This document shows positions 56,795-64,000 of a DNA stretch of 64,000 bases, in pieces (the first letter of the stretch is position 1; each line of letters starts with the position of its first letter). The DNA lies in contig MPNB01000004.1 in NCBI GenBank assembly GCA_002238805.1, forward strand, positions 26,832-90,831, read 5' to 3'. Under the pieces are notes generated by a model. The model saw only the letters and a program-made list of their open reading frames with translations. It was not told where the DNA came from and searched no databases. This stretch comes from Rhodothermaceae bacterium bin80 (GTDB taxonomy: Bacteria; Bacteroidota; Rhodothermia; Rhodothermales; Bin80). The position numbers and the translations under genes are program-made.

Positions 56795-56929
56795 TCACTT
56801 CCGTTCAGACTTGTTGACTCAAGATGTACGACAGAAATATTTGAAAGGTTTCCTAAGTTTAGGGATTAATGTAAGCGATACTCCAGGAAAATGCTGTTTT
56901 ACAACGAGGGTAGCCGTTCACCTTAATGG

Positions 56930-57240
56930 ATGATTCCCTTTCTTTTGCGTTGCATGAAAGCTCCCGAGCCACCTTCCAGAATGTTTGCCACCTGATCACG
57001 AATCGTCGGCATGTCATGGAGCCTTGTGCATCGACCAGCATTTCTGTGTGACCTTCCGAATGTGGAGCACACGCCGATCCACTCCGCATCGCCGAAAACC
57101 GGGGTATTCGGCTTGGCGTGCAACTGATACTGGAGCGAAAATGTTGTCGCTTGCGGATGTCCGTGAAACGGTCATCGAGTCGGATCATTTGAGGCGGGTT
57201 TGGGGGATTCACCCGCAAATCCTGTCTGCGCGAAGCCTGT
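56930..57240 (-). pseudogene. C-terminal remnant of a TrlF-like SMC ATPase
   Basis: Read in two or three frames, the minus strand gives LDDRFTDIRKRQHF, then AKPNTPVFGDAEWIGV, and finally IRDQVANILEGGSGAFMQRK. These align with the last 100 residues of the intact ATPase encoded at 58340-61042 (LDNRFITD, ANIPVLGDAELIIGL, VRELVEEILEGGKDAFERRR). The rest of the gene is missing. Its end abuts the same 25-base motif found at the altered Sel1 C-terminus. Confidence 0.6.
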
Positions 57241-58339
57241 TCAATGTTGCACGTCAGACGGAGCACTTGACAAAGTCCGTGGTGCAACGTTCAGTTTCTG
57301 GGTCAGTTTTCTTACTGCTTCATGATATTGCTCTGAAGAATAATAGGCCCAAAGTGGCGCTGTAAGTCGCTCACCATTGGGCATTATCGCGCGGCAGTTA
57401 CAGTCGCAAGTCGCACCCATGTACAGCGTCGCGGGTAACGATCCAATTTGGCTTATAACCATGCCTGCTTTCCATAGTGTAGTATCATCATTTGCTTTGG
57501 CAGGCTGTCGTCTTTTCTCTGTCTTCTCGGGTTCAGTAGTGCACGACTTTGGTCTGGCACCCAACCGGCAGGCGATGGTCTTTCACTTCGGTCCGTGGCC
57601 GGCTTCCCATTCAGCGCGTGTGCATCTCGTGCCAAATGACGTCAGTAACCTGCTCGAGTGATCTATGCACGGTCTCTATCTGGCTTAGACGTATCTGTTT
57701 CCTTGGTTCTACCGTGAATGTTGTGGTAGAACCAAGTTTATAGAAATGCTTGTTTTGTTTGAAGTTTGTGTAGTGTGACTTCAATGTCTAACCAATCCCC
57801 AATCCCTCATGTATGTCCGCGCTAACCTCGTACACTCAAGTCCGGTGTTAAGCTCTACAGCTAAGCACTTCTTGAATGCCACCGTGTCATGGAAAACCCA
57901 AACAAAGAACCATCCTCAATCTCGGTCAAGACTTGGATCTCCCCAAAAACAATAGCCAGCTTGGGAAACCATGTCCAAGACGGCTTGAGAGGACGGATCA
58001 ACCTCCCTTTGAAAATGAAAAAACCAAAAGATCAGCCAGAACGTCATCCAAAAGCTGCAGAAGAAGGGCTACAAGGTGGAGTACCTCAGATCAGCTGCAT
58101 CGCTGGTTCGCGGTTGCGTGCGAGGAAGCCGAAATAGAGTTCAAACCGATTCGCGAGATGGAACAATTTAGAACCTTGGTGCAACAAATCGAAAACCTCC
58201 GACGTTACATCGCAAATCACTATTCTCAGCACTCACTTACGCGCCCCACTGTCAACTACTTTTGAAACACTCCCGGAATCAGTCCGGGCCTAGCATGACA
58301 GGTTTCGAGTGAGCGCCCCGTACCAACATGAGGTGCCCC
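57241..58339. other. 1.1-kb region without a supported gene
   Basis: Several open frames of 80-130 codons overlap each other on both strands (for example 57241-57564 minus and 57876-58265 plus), but none shows a family motif, and the composition shifts along them. Probably debris upstream of the TrlF cassette. The TrlF promoter should lie near the right end. Confidence 0.4.
57702..57736. terminator. perfect 12-bp inverted repeat
   Basis: CTTGGTTCTACC (57702-57713) and GGTAGAACCAAG (57725-57736) form a perfect 12-bp stem with an 11-base loop, in an otherwise gene-free region. No strong T-run follows, so it could be a terminator, an operator or a terminal repeat of a small mobile element. Confidence 0.5.
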
Positions 58340-61042
58340 ATGGCAGCCGATGATGTGATCACCAAGGCGAGGAAACTCCCGAGTGGTGCGGTATTTCATC
58401 GTTGCGCGCTTCAGGTGAACCCTTGCCACTACGGTTCTACGTACCGAGGCAACGCACTGTCCGGTGACGTTGTCGATCACGCCGAGGCGATTGTTCAGAA
58501 AGCGTCGGACCTAGGCGTCTCCGTACTCGCCATCACCGACCATAACCACGTCGGCGGCGTCGGCGCGTTCCGCGCCGCCGCTAAAGGGCATGGGATCCAC
58601 ATCTTTCCTGGCTTCGAGCTGTCGTCGAGTGAAGGTATTCACGTTCTGTGTATCTATTCCCCCAACACCGACGACAGTCTTCTCGGGCGCTACCTCGGCG
58701 GGTTTGGCATCACCGACACGGAACCCTCGATCAAGTTGGCTGACAAGACCTTTGTGGAGGTTCTTGCAAAGGTGCGCGAGCAGGGTGGTGTCGCAATTGC
58801 TGCCCACGTGACCAGCAACAAAGGGTTGCTCAAGGTTCTTACCGGTCAGGCGTGCATCCAAGCGTGGCGGAGTAAGGATCTGTTGGCAATTCAGATTCCA
58901 GGTTCCGTTGCCGATTTGCCCCATGCTGAGAGGCACATCGTGGAGAACAAGAATTCTGACTACCGGCGCGACCCTCCCGCTGAGGATGGGCTCGCTATCG
59001 CGGTCGTCAACGCGAAGGACATCGTCGAACCTGAAGACCTCGAAGATCAATCGGCCACCTGCTGGATCAAGATGTCAGAGGTGACAACCGAGGGGCTGCG
59101 TCAGGCCTTTCTGGACCCGAACTCGCGTATCCGCCTCAATCCCAGGGAAGGCAAACGGGAGCCAGAGGGGCACGCCGAACTCGTCGCGATCGCTTGGGAA
59201 GGAGGATTCCTAGATGGCGCCGCTATCCATTTCAATCCGAACCTCAATGTCCTTGTCGGGGGTCGCGGGACCGGCAAATCGACTGTGATCGAGAGCATCC
59301 GCACGGTGTTGGGCATCGAGGCCATTGGCGACGAGGCGCGCAAGGTCCACGAGGGCATCATCCGCCACGTCTTAAAGAACGGGACCAAGATTTCGCTCCT
59401 AGTCCGCGTCCATCGCCCGGTGGTTCGCGAGTACCGTATTGAGCGCACGATCCCGAACCCATCGCTGGTCCGGGATGAACATGGGGAGGTGTCCAATCTC
59501 TCGCCTCAGGACGTGCTGCCAAGTGTCGAGGTCTTTGGCCAGCACGAGATTTCGGAGCTGACCAAGAGCCGCGAAAAGCTGACCCGCCTGCTCGATCGCT
59601 TCGTCGATCGCGATGACGACTTCCCGGACAAGAAGGCTAACCTGCGCCGCGCGATGGAGAAAAGTCGCAGGAGCCTTCTCGATGCACACGCCGATTTGGT
59701 ACAGATCGAGGAGCGCCTAGCAGCGCTTCCGAGCCTAGAAGAGACGCTGGAGCACTTCCGCGAAGCCGGGCTCGAGGATCGGCTCAAGAAGCGGAGCCTG
59801 CTGGTGCGCGAGGAGCGTCTGCTTGCCTCCATTCCAGAGCGCTTCGCGTCATTCCGTGAATGTCTCGAGACCCTGAAGTCCGAGATCCCCATGGACCATG
59901 TGTTCCTCTCCGCCAAAGCGCTCGAGAATTTGCCTGGAAAGGTGATTCTTAAGCGCTTGAACGATGTCTTCAGAACGTTCGACCTCGAACTCCAGCGAAT
60001 CGCAAAAGAGCTGGAGCAGGCGTTGACGGGTGCCGACGAGGGTGTCGCCCTTGTGCGCGCCGAGTGGGAGACGCACAAGAAAGAGATCCAAGAGGACTAC
60101 GAAAAGATCCTCCGAGAGCTGCAGAAGTTGCGCGTGGATGGCGAGGAGTTCATCCGCCTGCGGCGACAGATCGAAGAGTTGCGGCCTCTGCGCAAGCTGC
60201 AAGCCTTGGCCCAACGCATTGAGAAAGAGTACGCCGACCGCCGCCGCAGCCTGCTGGCGGAGTGGGAGGATTTAAAGGCGCTTGAGTTCCGACGCCTGGC
60301 CGACGCGGCGCGGCGAGTCAACAAGAAGTTCCGTGATCGGGTGCAGGTGGAGGTGACCGCGGCCGGTGACCGCGATCCATTGTTCAACCTCCTCAGGGAA
60401 CAGGTTGGCAAGCGACTGTCCGAAACGATCGAAAGCCTCCGGGGCGCTCACGATCTCTCACTCACTCACTTCGTCCAGGCCTGTCGTTCCGGAGCGGAGG
60501 TGCTGAACGAGACATTTGGCATCACGCCAACCCAAGGTGAACGCCTCGCCAAGGCTGCACCCGAGGTGCTGATGCGCGTCGAGGAACTCGAACTGCCGCC
60601 GACTACCGCAATCCGCCTCAATACGGCTCCCGTCGGGGAACCTCCGACGTGGCAGGCACTCGAGGCGCTCTCCACCGGTCAGAAGGCCACTGCGGTCCTG
60701 CTCCTGCTCCTTCTCGAGTCCGAAGCGCCCCTCATCGTCGATCAACCGGAGGACGATCTCGACAACCGCTTCATCACCGATGGAGTCGTTCCGCGCATGC
60801 GCGGAGAGAAGCAGCGTCGACAGTTCCTTTTTTCCACTCACAACGCCAATATCCCGGTCCTCGGCGATGCCGAGTTGATCATCGGCCTTGCTGCCACTGG
60901 CGAGGCTGTGCACGGCCGCGCGCGTATCGCCTCCGAGTACATGGGCTCGATCGACACCAAGTCTGTGCGTGAGCTGGTTGAGGAGATCCTTGAAGGTGGC
61001 AAGGATGCCTTTGAGCGCCGGCGCCGGAAGTATGGGTTCTGA
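58340..61042 (+). CDS. TrlF-like protein: PHP-type domain fused to SMC-like ATPase
   Basis: A 900-residue protein. An N-terminal PHP phosphoesterase-like domain (about 15-250) has AITDHN (64-69) and PGFE (90-93), but the usual HxH of motif I reads QVN (25-27). An SMC/RecN-like ATPase follows: Walker A GGRGTGKS (307-314), a long coiled coil (about 430-690, rich in Arg, Glu and Leu), signature LSTGQK (777-782), Walker B LIVDQPEDDLD (798-808) and switch STHNANIPVLGD. The ATG at 58340 follows a GAGG site; one at 58328 is also possible. Codon use is much more G/C-rich than in its neighbours. It pairs with the AlbA_2 gene 11 bases on. Role unknown; a DNA-end or RNA processing ATPase in defence is inferred. 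Confidence 0.82.
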   Translation: MAADDVITKARKLPSGAVFHRCALQVNPCHYGSTYRGNALSGDVVDHAEAIVQKASDLGVSVLAITDHNHVGGVGAFRAAAKGHGIHIFPGFELSSSEGIHVLCIYSPNTDDSLLGRYLGGFGITDTEPSIKLADKTFVEVLAKVREQGGVAIAAHVTSNKGLLKVLTGQACIQAWRSKDLLAIQIPGSVADLPHAERHIVENKNSDYRRDPPAEDGLAIAVVNAKDIVEPEDLEDQSATCWIKMSEVTTEGLRQAFLDPNSRIRLNPREGKREPEGHAELVAIAWEGGFLDGAAIHFNPNLNVLVGGRGTGKSTVIESIRTVLGIEAIGDEARKVHEGIIRHVLKNGTKISLLVRVHRPVVREYRIERTIPNPSLVRDEHGEVSNLSPQDVLPSVEVFGQHEISELTKSREKLTRLLDRFVDRDDDFPDKKANLRRAMEKSRRSLLDAHADLVQIEERLAALPSLEETLEHFREAGLEDRLKKRSLLVREERLLASIPERFASFRECLETLKSEIPMDHVFLSAKALENLPGKVILKRLNDVFRTFDLELQRIAKELEQALTGADEGVALVRAEWETHKKEIQEDYEKILRELQKLRVDGEEFIRLRRQIEELRPLRKLQALAQRIEKEYADRRRSLLAEWEDLKALEFRRLADAARRVNKKFRDRVQVEVTAAGDRDPLFNLLREQVGKRLSETIESLRGAHDLSLTHFVQACRSGAEVLNETFGITPTQGERLAKAAPEVLMRVEELELPPTTAIRLNTAPVGEPPTWQALEALSTGQKATAVLLLLLLESEAPLIVDQPEDDLDNRFITDGVVPRMRGEKQRRQFLFSTHNANIPVLGDAELIIGLAATGEAVHGRARIASEYMGSIDTKSVRELVEEILEGGKDAFERRRRKYGF

Positions 61043-61053
61043 GGAGCGATGCG

Positions 61054-62346
61054 ATGAATCGAACCGAACTGGAAGAGTTGATCCGCAACGGCGAGAACTC
61101 GGGCGTCGAGTTCAAGCGTGACGATGTCCTCCCAGAGCGCCTCGCCAAGGAGCTGGCGGCGCTGCTGAACTTGAGAGGGGGGCATCTCCTTCTTGGCGTT
61201 GAAGATGACGGTACCGCTACGGGTTTGGTCCGCGCACCCAAGCAGGTCGAGGAATGGATCATGGAGGTCGCGCGTGTGCACCTACGCCCCGCGGCCATTC
61301 CGTTTTGGGAGACCCTGACGCTCGACAACGGAAATATCGTCGGAGTCATCTCGCTTCCCGCCGATGCACCGGACAAGCCCTACAAGGCCAAGCGCGGCTC
61401 GGCGTGGGTGACGCAGGTTCGGGTGGGCACGACCACTCGCGACGCGACGCATGCAGAGGAAGCACGTCTCTACATGCAGTCCGGGCACCTACAGTACGAC
61501 CGCAAGCCGGTTCCCGGCGCGACGTTCAGCGACCTCGACTTGCGACGCTTGGTGAATTACTTCCGTGACTTGCGCCAGCAGACGGCTCCAGAGAACACGG
61601 CCCTCGAGTCCTGGCTGCGCCTACTGGTCAACACCGAGTTGATGGTAGAGGACCGTACACGGCTGATGCCGAGTGCGGGCGGGCTGCTGCTCTTCGGTCG
61701 GAAGCCAAACCGCTTCCTCCCCCAGGCCGGGATCAACGCAGTGGCCTACTCCGGCACCGAGAAGGACTATGACGCCAAGGCTCGAGCGACGCTGCGAGGG
61801 CCCGCAGTGTCTCTGTTCCCAGCCCCCTCGAACGATCCCGGGCAGCCGCTCTACCCCTTGCTGCCGCGTACATTTTCGGAGGCTGGCAATGCCGTTGAAG
61901 CGGGCGTCATCGAGCAAGCCCTTGATTTCGTGCGCCGAAATATCGAAGTAACCGCTAGGATTGAGCGCGATGGACGGCGCCTGGAGCGCTGGGACTACCC
62001 GCTCGAAGCCGTGCGTGAAGCGCTGGTCAACGCGGTTGTGCACCGCGACTACACCATCAACGTGATTGACATCGAGCTGTCCATCTACACCAATCGGATC
62101 GAGATCATCTCTCCCGGGCGCCTCCCGAACACGGTTACCGTGGACAAAATGCGGGCCGGATACCGCGCCTCGCGCAACGAGTTGATAAAGGAGATGCTGC
62201 GTGACTACCGCTACATCGAAGCCACCGGCCTCGGAGTACCGCGCAAAATCATTGGTGGGATGCGCGCGCACAACGGCACCGAGCCTGACCTCATCGAGGA
62301 GGATGATCGCTTCATGGTACGCCTGTGGAGGGAAGCGAGATCGTGA
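61054..62346 (+). CDS. AlbA_2 (Schlafen-like) and HATPase_c_4 domain protein
   Basis: A 430-residue putative transcriptional regulator or nucleic-acid-binding protein. The N-terminal AlbA_2 domain (about 1-125) has NSGVEFKRD, LLNLRGGHLLLGVEDDGTATG and AWVTQVRVGTTTRDA. The C-terminal part carries an RecG-like HATPase_c_4 domain with YPLEAVREALVNAVVHRDY (about 312-330) and NRIEIISPGRLPNTVT, ending in a winged-helix-like segment. It starts 11 bases after the TrlF-like gene and shares its high G/C composition, so both came in as one cassette. AlbA_2/HATPase proteins are often encoded beside defence ATPases; here it may regulate or act with the TrlF-like protein. Confidence 0.82.
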   Translation: MNRTELEELIRNGENSGVEFKRDDVLPERLAKELAALLNLRGGHLLLGVEDDGTATGLVRAPKQVEEWIMEVARVHLRPAAIPFWETLTLDNGNIVGVISLPADAPDKPYKAKRGSAWVTQVRVGTTTRDATHAEEARLYMQSGHLQYDRKPVPGATFSDLDLRRLVNYFRDLRQQTAPENTALESWLRLLVNTELMVEDRTRLMPSAGGLLLFGRKPNRFLPQAGINAVAYSGTEKDYDAKARATLRGPAVSLFPAPSNDPGQPLYPLLPRTFSEAGNAVEAGVIEQALDFVRRNIEVTARIERDGRRLERWDYPLEAVREALVNAVVHRDYTINVIDIELSIYTNRIEIISPGRLPNTVTVDKMRAGYRASRNELIKEMLRDYRYIEATGLGVPRKIIGGMRAHNGTEPDLIEEDDRFMVRLWREARS

Positions 62347-62727
62347 CCACTTGAAGAGCTCTCATCCAGGTCGCATTGTCGCTTGACATGGGTCAGATCG
62401 TTAAGAAGCAGAGGAGACAATACGACAGGTGGCATAAGGCCCGCCGAAAGGCGGCGTGAAGCCACCCCCGACCGTACGGATACGGTCGATCAAGGCGTTC
62501 AAAACAACAAAACTGGCCCGAGGTGTGTCCGCTGGGCTGATCAGACCCCGAAAAAAATCGCATAATTGCGTCAAACCCAACTTTTAGCAGAGACGCCAAC
62601 CCAAATACGCCGAGACCAAGCTACTACCCCTCGAATTGATACTTCAGACGTACGCAAACCAGGGGAGTTACCCATTAAGGTGGAACCTTGCGGAAAAGCC
62701 GTTAAGGCTTGTCAAATAAAGTTTCAA
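62347..62727. other. gap after the TrlF cassette with nested stems
   Basis: No gene. Between 62429 and 62487 three stems follow one another: GTGGC (62429-62433) closing with GCCAC (62461-62465) around an inner CCGCC-GAAA-GGCGG hairpin (62441-62454), then GACCGTA-CGGA-TACGGTC (62470-62487). The fold may end the cassette transcript. A copy of the recurring 25-base motif is present on the minus strand at 62663-62687. Confidence 0.4.
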
Positions 62728-63271
62728 TTAGGGGGCTTCTAGTCCAGCATCCTTCAGCAATTTATCCCGAAGTTCGATAGCGAGGACTTAGCGAATATTT
62801 TTAGCCTTTATCCCCTCGTTTGTAGGCGGCGTTTCGGATTGCTTGTTGTTCTTCATTGCTATACTCATTAGTACTTTCTACGTACTTGAAGTAATAAACC
62901 TGTATTTCATAAGCATCCATTCCTTTGATCTCCTCATTGAGAGAGTCCGCTACCCTCTCAACCCACGCTTGCGCTGCGATCTCTTTCGATATAGTTTCTC
63001 CAAACGCGGTAAGTCGAAGCGGACTATCGGAACTGATTATAGGAATGCCAAAGATAGAAAATACAATTTTACGAAGCTCGGTAAGCTCTTTCCCCATTCT
63101 TTCCAAATCTTCCCTAATACTCTTCAAAAGAGTATCAACTCGTCCCTTCCACTCTCCGTCGTCTTTGATATCCTTATGAGTATTGCCGCGCCACGAACGA
63201 AGAGCTACAAAAACCCCAACAGATAGAATTACAAGTGTAAGAATAGATACGACCGAATTGAAGATATCCAT
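62728..63271 (-). pseudogene. frameshifted gene for a membrane-anchored coiled-coil protein (copy 2)
   Basis: A paralogue of the gene at 55335-55903. From the ATG at 63271: membrane helix (IFNSVVSILTLVILSVGVFVAL), then EWKGRVDTLL, LERMGKELTELRKIVFSIFG, SPLRLTAFGETISKEIAAQAW, MDAYEIQ and YVESTNEYSNEEQQAIRNAA. The frame ends at 62801, but in another frame IKAKNIR, a stop, then VLAIELRDKLLKDAGLEAP runs to 62728, matching the end of copy 1. So this copy has a frame break and an in-frame stop. Copies 1 and 2 converge from both ends of the 55-63 kb segment. Confidence 0.6.
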
Positions 63272-63419
63272 TACATTCCCATTAGTGATGTGAGAATCAT
63301 TGTAACAAATACACACGAAAAAGTAAAGTTATGACGGGTTCCATAACCCATAAAAGGTTCCCAAAAGTTGAGAATGTTTAAGGTTTAACCCAAGTTTGTC
63401 ACGCGTAGTAATATAGAAG

Positions 63420-64000
63420 ACACAGACCTTTCCTGATCCCATTTTTTGGGCATTTTTTTCGGGGCCATGGATGTCGGAGATTTACCGGATATGTCTGTGT
63501 TGATTTAAGGGGGTATGGTGGTCTGTTTTTCTCCTTCTCCGCGGCCTATTCTGCCGTGATCTGGCCTACCTGATTGCACATGGACGCAGTTCTGCCTGCT
63601 CCATCTGGAGTTCCTGTTTTCAACCTTCATGAATTGACACATATGCGTCATGTATCGGGGGGTTTCGGCTTGTCAACCTTCTCCTCCATGGTTTTGGTCG
63701 CTTTGGGATCGTATTTCAGTCCCATGCACTGGGCGACCCGTTCTAAAAAAGGCGTCAGGTCCTCATCCACATTCGTGATCAGATAGCGATGTTTGGTTTT
63801 GGGGATCCGAGTGGTAATCCGTTTGATTCGGTTGAGGCGGGTTCGAATCGTATCCCAGCTATGATGGATGCCTTGGGCTTTGAGCTTGGTCCGAACCAAG
63901 TGGGCTGCATGATAAGCCAGTACGGTGATGAACAGATGCCCCTCAATGCGTTCATCCTTGCTGTGATAAATGGGCCGCAGTCCCAGGTCCGATTTCATGA
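63420..64000 (-). mobile_element. IS4/IS1634-type element, copy 2, running off the window
   Basis: The element end lies near 63430, where similarity to copy 1 (50031-50230) begins, and the element continues past the right edge. The transposase frame occupies 63648-64000. Related to copy 1 but not identical, so the two are separate or old insertions rather than a fresh duplication. Confidence 0.65.
63648..64000 (-). CDS. IS4/IS1634-type transposase, C-terminal part (cut by window edge)
   Basis: The visible C-terminal 116 residues read MKSDLGLRPIYHSKDERIEG, HLFITVLAYHAAHLVRTKLK and TRLNRIKRITTRIPKTKHRY, and end in a Lys/Pro-rich tail, the same order as copy 1 at 49470-50030. The first Met seen is probably internal, because the homologous block in copy 1 is preceded by the catalytic IEQTFR; the gene starts outside the window, so intactness cannot be judged. 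Confidence 0.75.
   Translation of the reverse strand, partial: MKSDLGLRPIYHSKDERIEGHLFITVLAYHAAHLVRTKLKAQGIHHSWDTIRTRLNRIKRITTRIPKTKHRYLITNVDEDLTPFLERVAQCMGLKYDPKATKTMEEKVDKPKPPDT

Noticed and set aside
57876..58265. 129-codon frame upstream of the TrlF-like gene
   Set aside because: Basic, low-information sequence overlapping another frame of similar length; no family resemblance and no consistent codon pattern.

Overview
The window looks like chromosome from a member of the Bacteroidota/Rhodothermota (FCB) branch. The pointers are TonB-dependent receptors with carboxypeptidase-regulatory N-domains, a large secreted protein with a type IX secretion (T9SS) type-A C-terminal domain, a PorV/PorQ-type barrel, and DUF4249 and DUF5916 proteins. 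No rRNA or taxonomic marker is present, so this is a family-level inference.

Layout. 0.3-2.0 kb: an IS1380-type transposase. 2.3-5.6 kb: housekeeping genes tatA, gatA, sucD, engB. 6.0-14.1 kb: a TonB receptor, a T9SS cargo-like protein and a PorV-like barrel, closed by a strong terminator. 14.4-14.7 kb: an initiator tRNA gene split by a group I intron. 14.9-21.7 kb: DUF1015-serA-serC, then a three-gene proton-translocating transhydrogenase (pntAA, pntAB, pntB) and a hotdog thioesterase. 22.0-29.6 kb: an accessory block on the minus strand with an AAA ATPase + DUF4276 pair, an IS110 remnant, a DNA methyltransferase + GHKL-ATPase/PD-(D/E)XK pair, and a decayed AAA15 + DUF4435 (PARIS-like) pair. 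29.8-41.1 kb: a Trb/VirB-type conjugation cluster (VirB2, B3, B4, B5, B6, B8, MobC-like, relaxase, B9, B10, VirD4) with no VirB11 and no visible integrase. 41.3-47.1 kb: TonB receptor, DUF4249 and DUF5916 genes. 47.3-64 kb: a second accessory block with a TnpB remnant, a Fic protein, a complete Gabija pair (gajA, gajB), a broken SIR2 gene beside a group II intron 3' end, two broken copies of an unnamed membrane protein, a Sel1 protein, and a GC-rich pair made of a TrlF-like PHP/SMC ATPase and an AlbA_2/HATPase protein. Related IS copies in opposite orientation sit at about 49.6-50.2 and 63.4-64.0 kb.

How the parts relate. The first 22 kb is mostly ordinary core genome. From 22 kb on the window behaves as a mobile and defence island: intact nucleotide-sensing ATPase/nuclease pairs lie beside decayed relatives and transposon scraps, on both sides of a conjugation module. 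Intact anti-phage candidates are Gabija, the GHKL/REase-methyltransferase pair, the AAA-DUF4276 pair and the TrlF-AlbA_2 pair. Only Gabija is a confident match to a named defence system. The methyltransferase pair fits a described class of restriction-modification loci. The other two are inferred from domains and neighbourhood.

All domain calls come from reading motifs; no database search was run. Where the longest reading frame begins with TTG or GTG ahead of a better ATG, the ATG was chosen, and each such case is stated.
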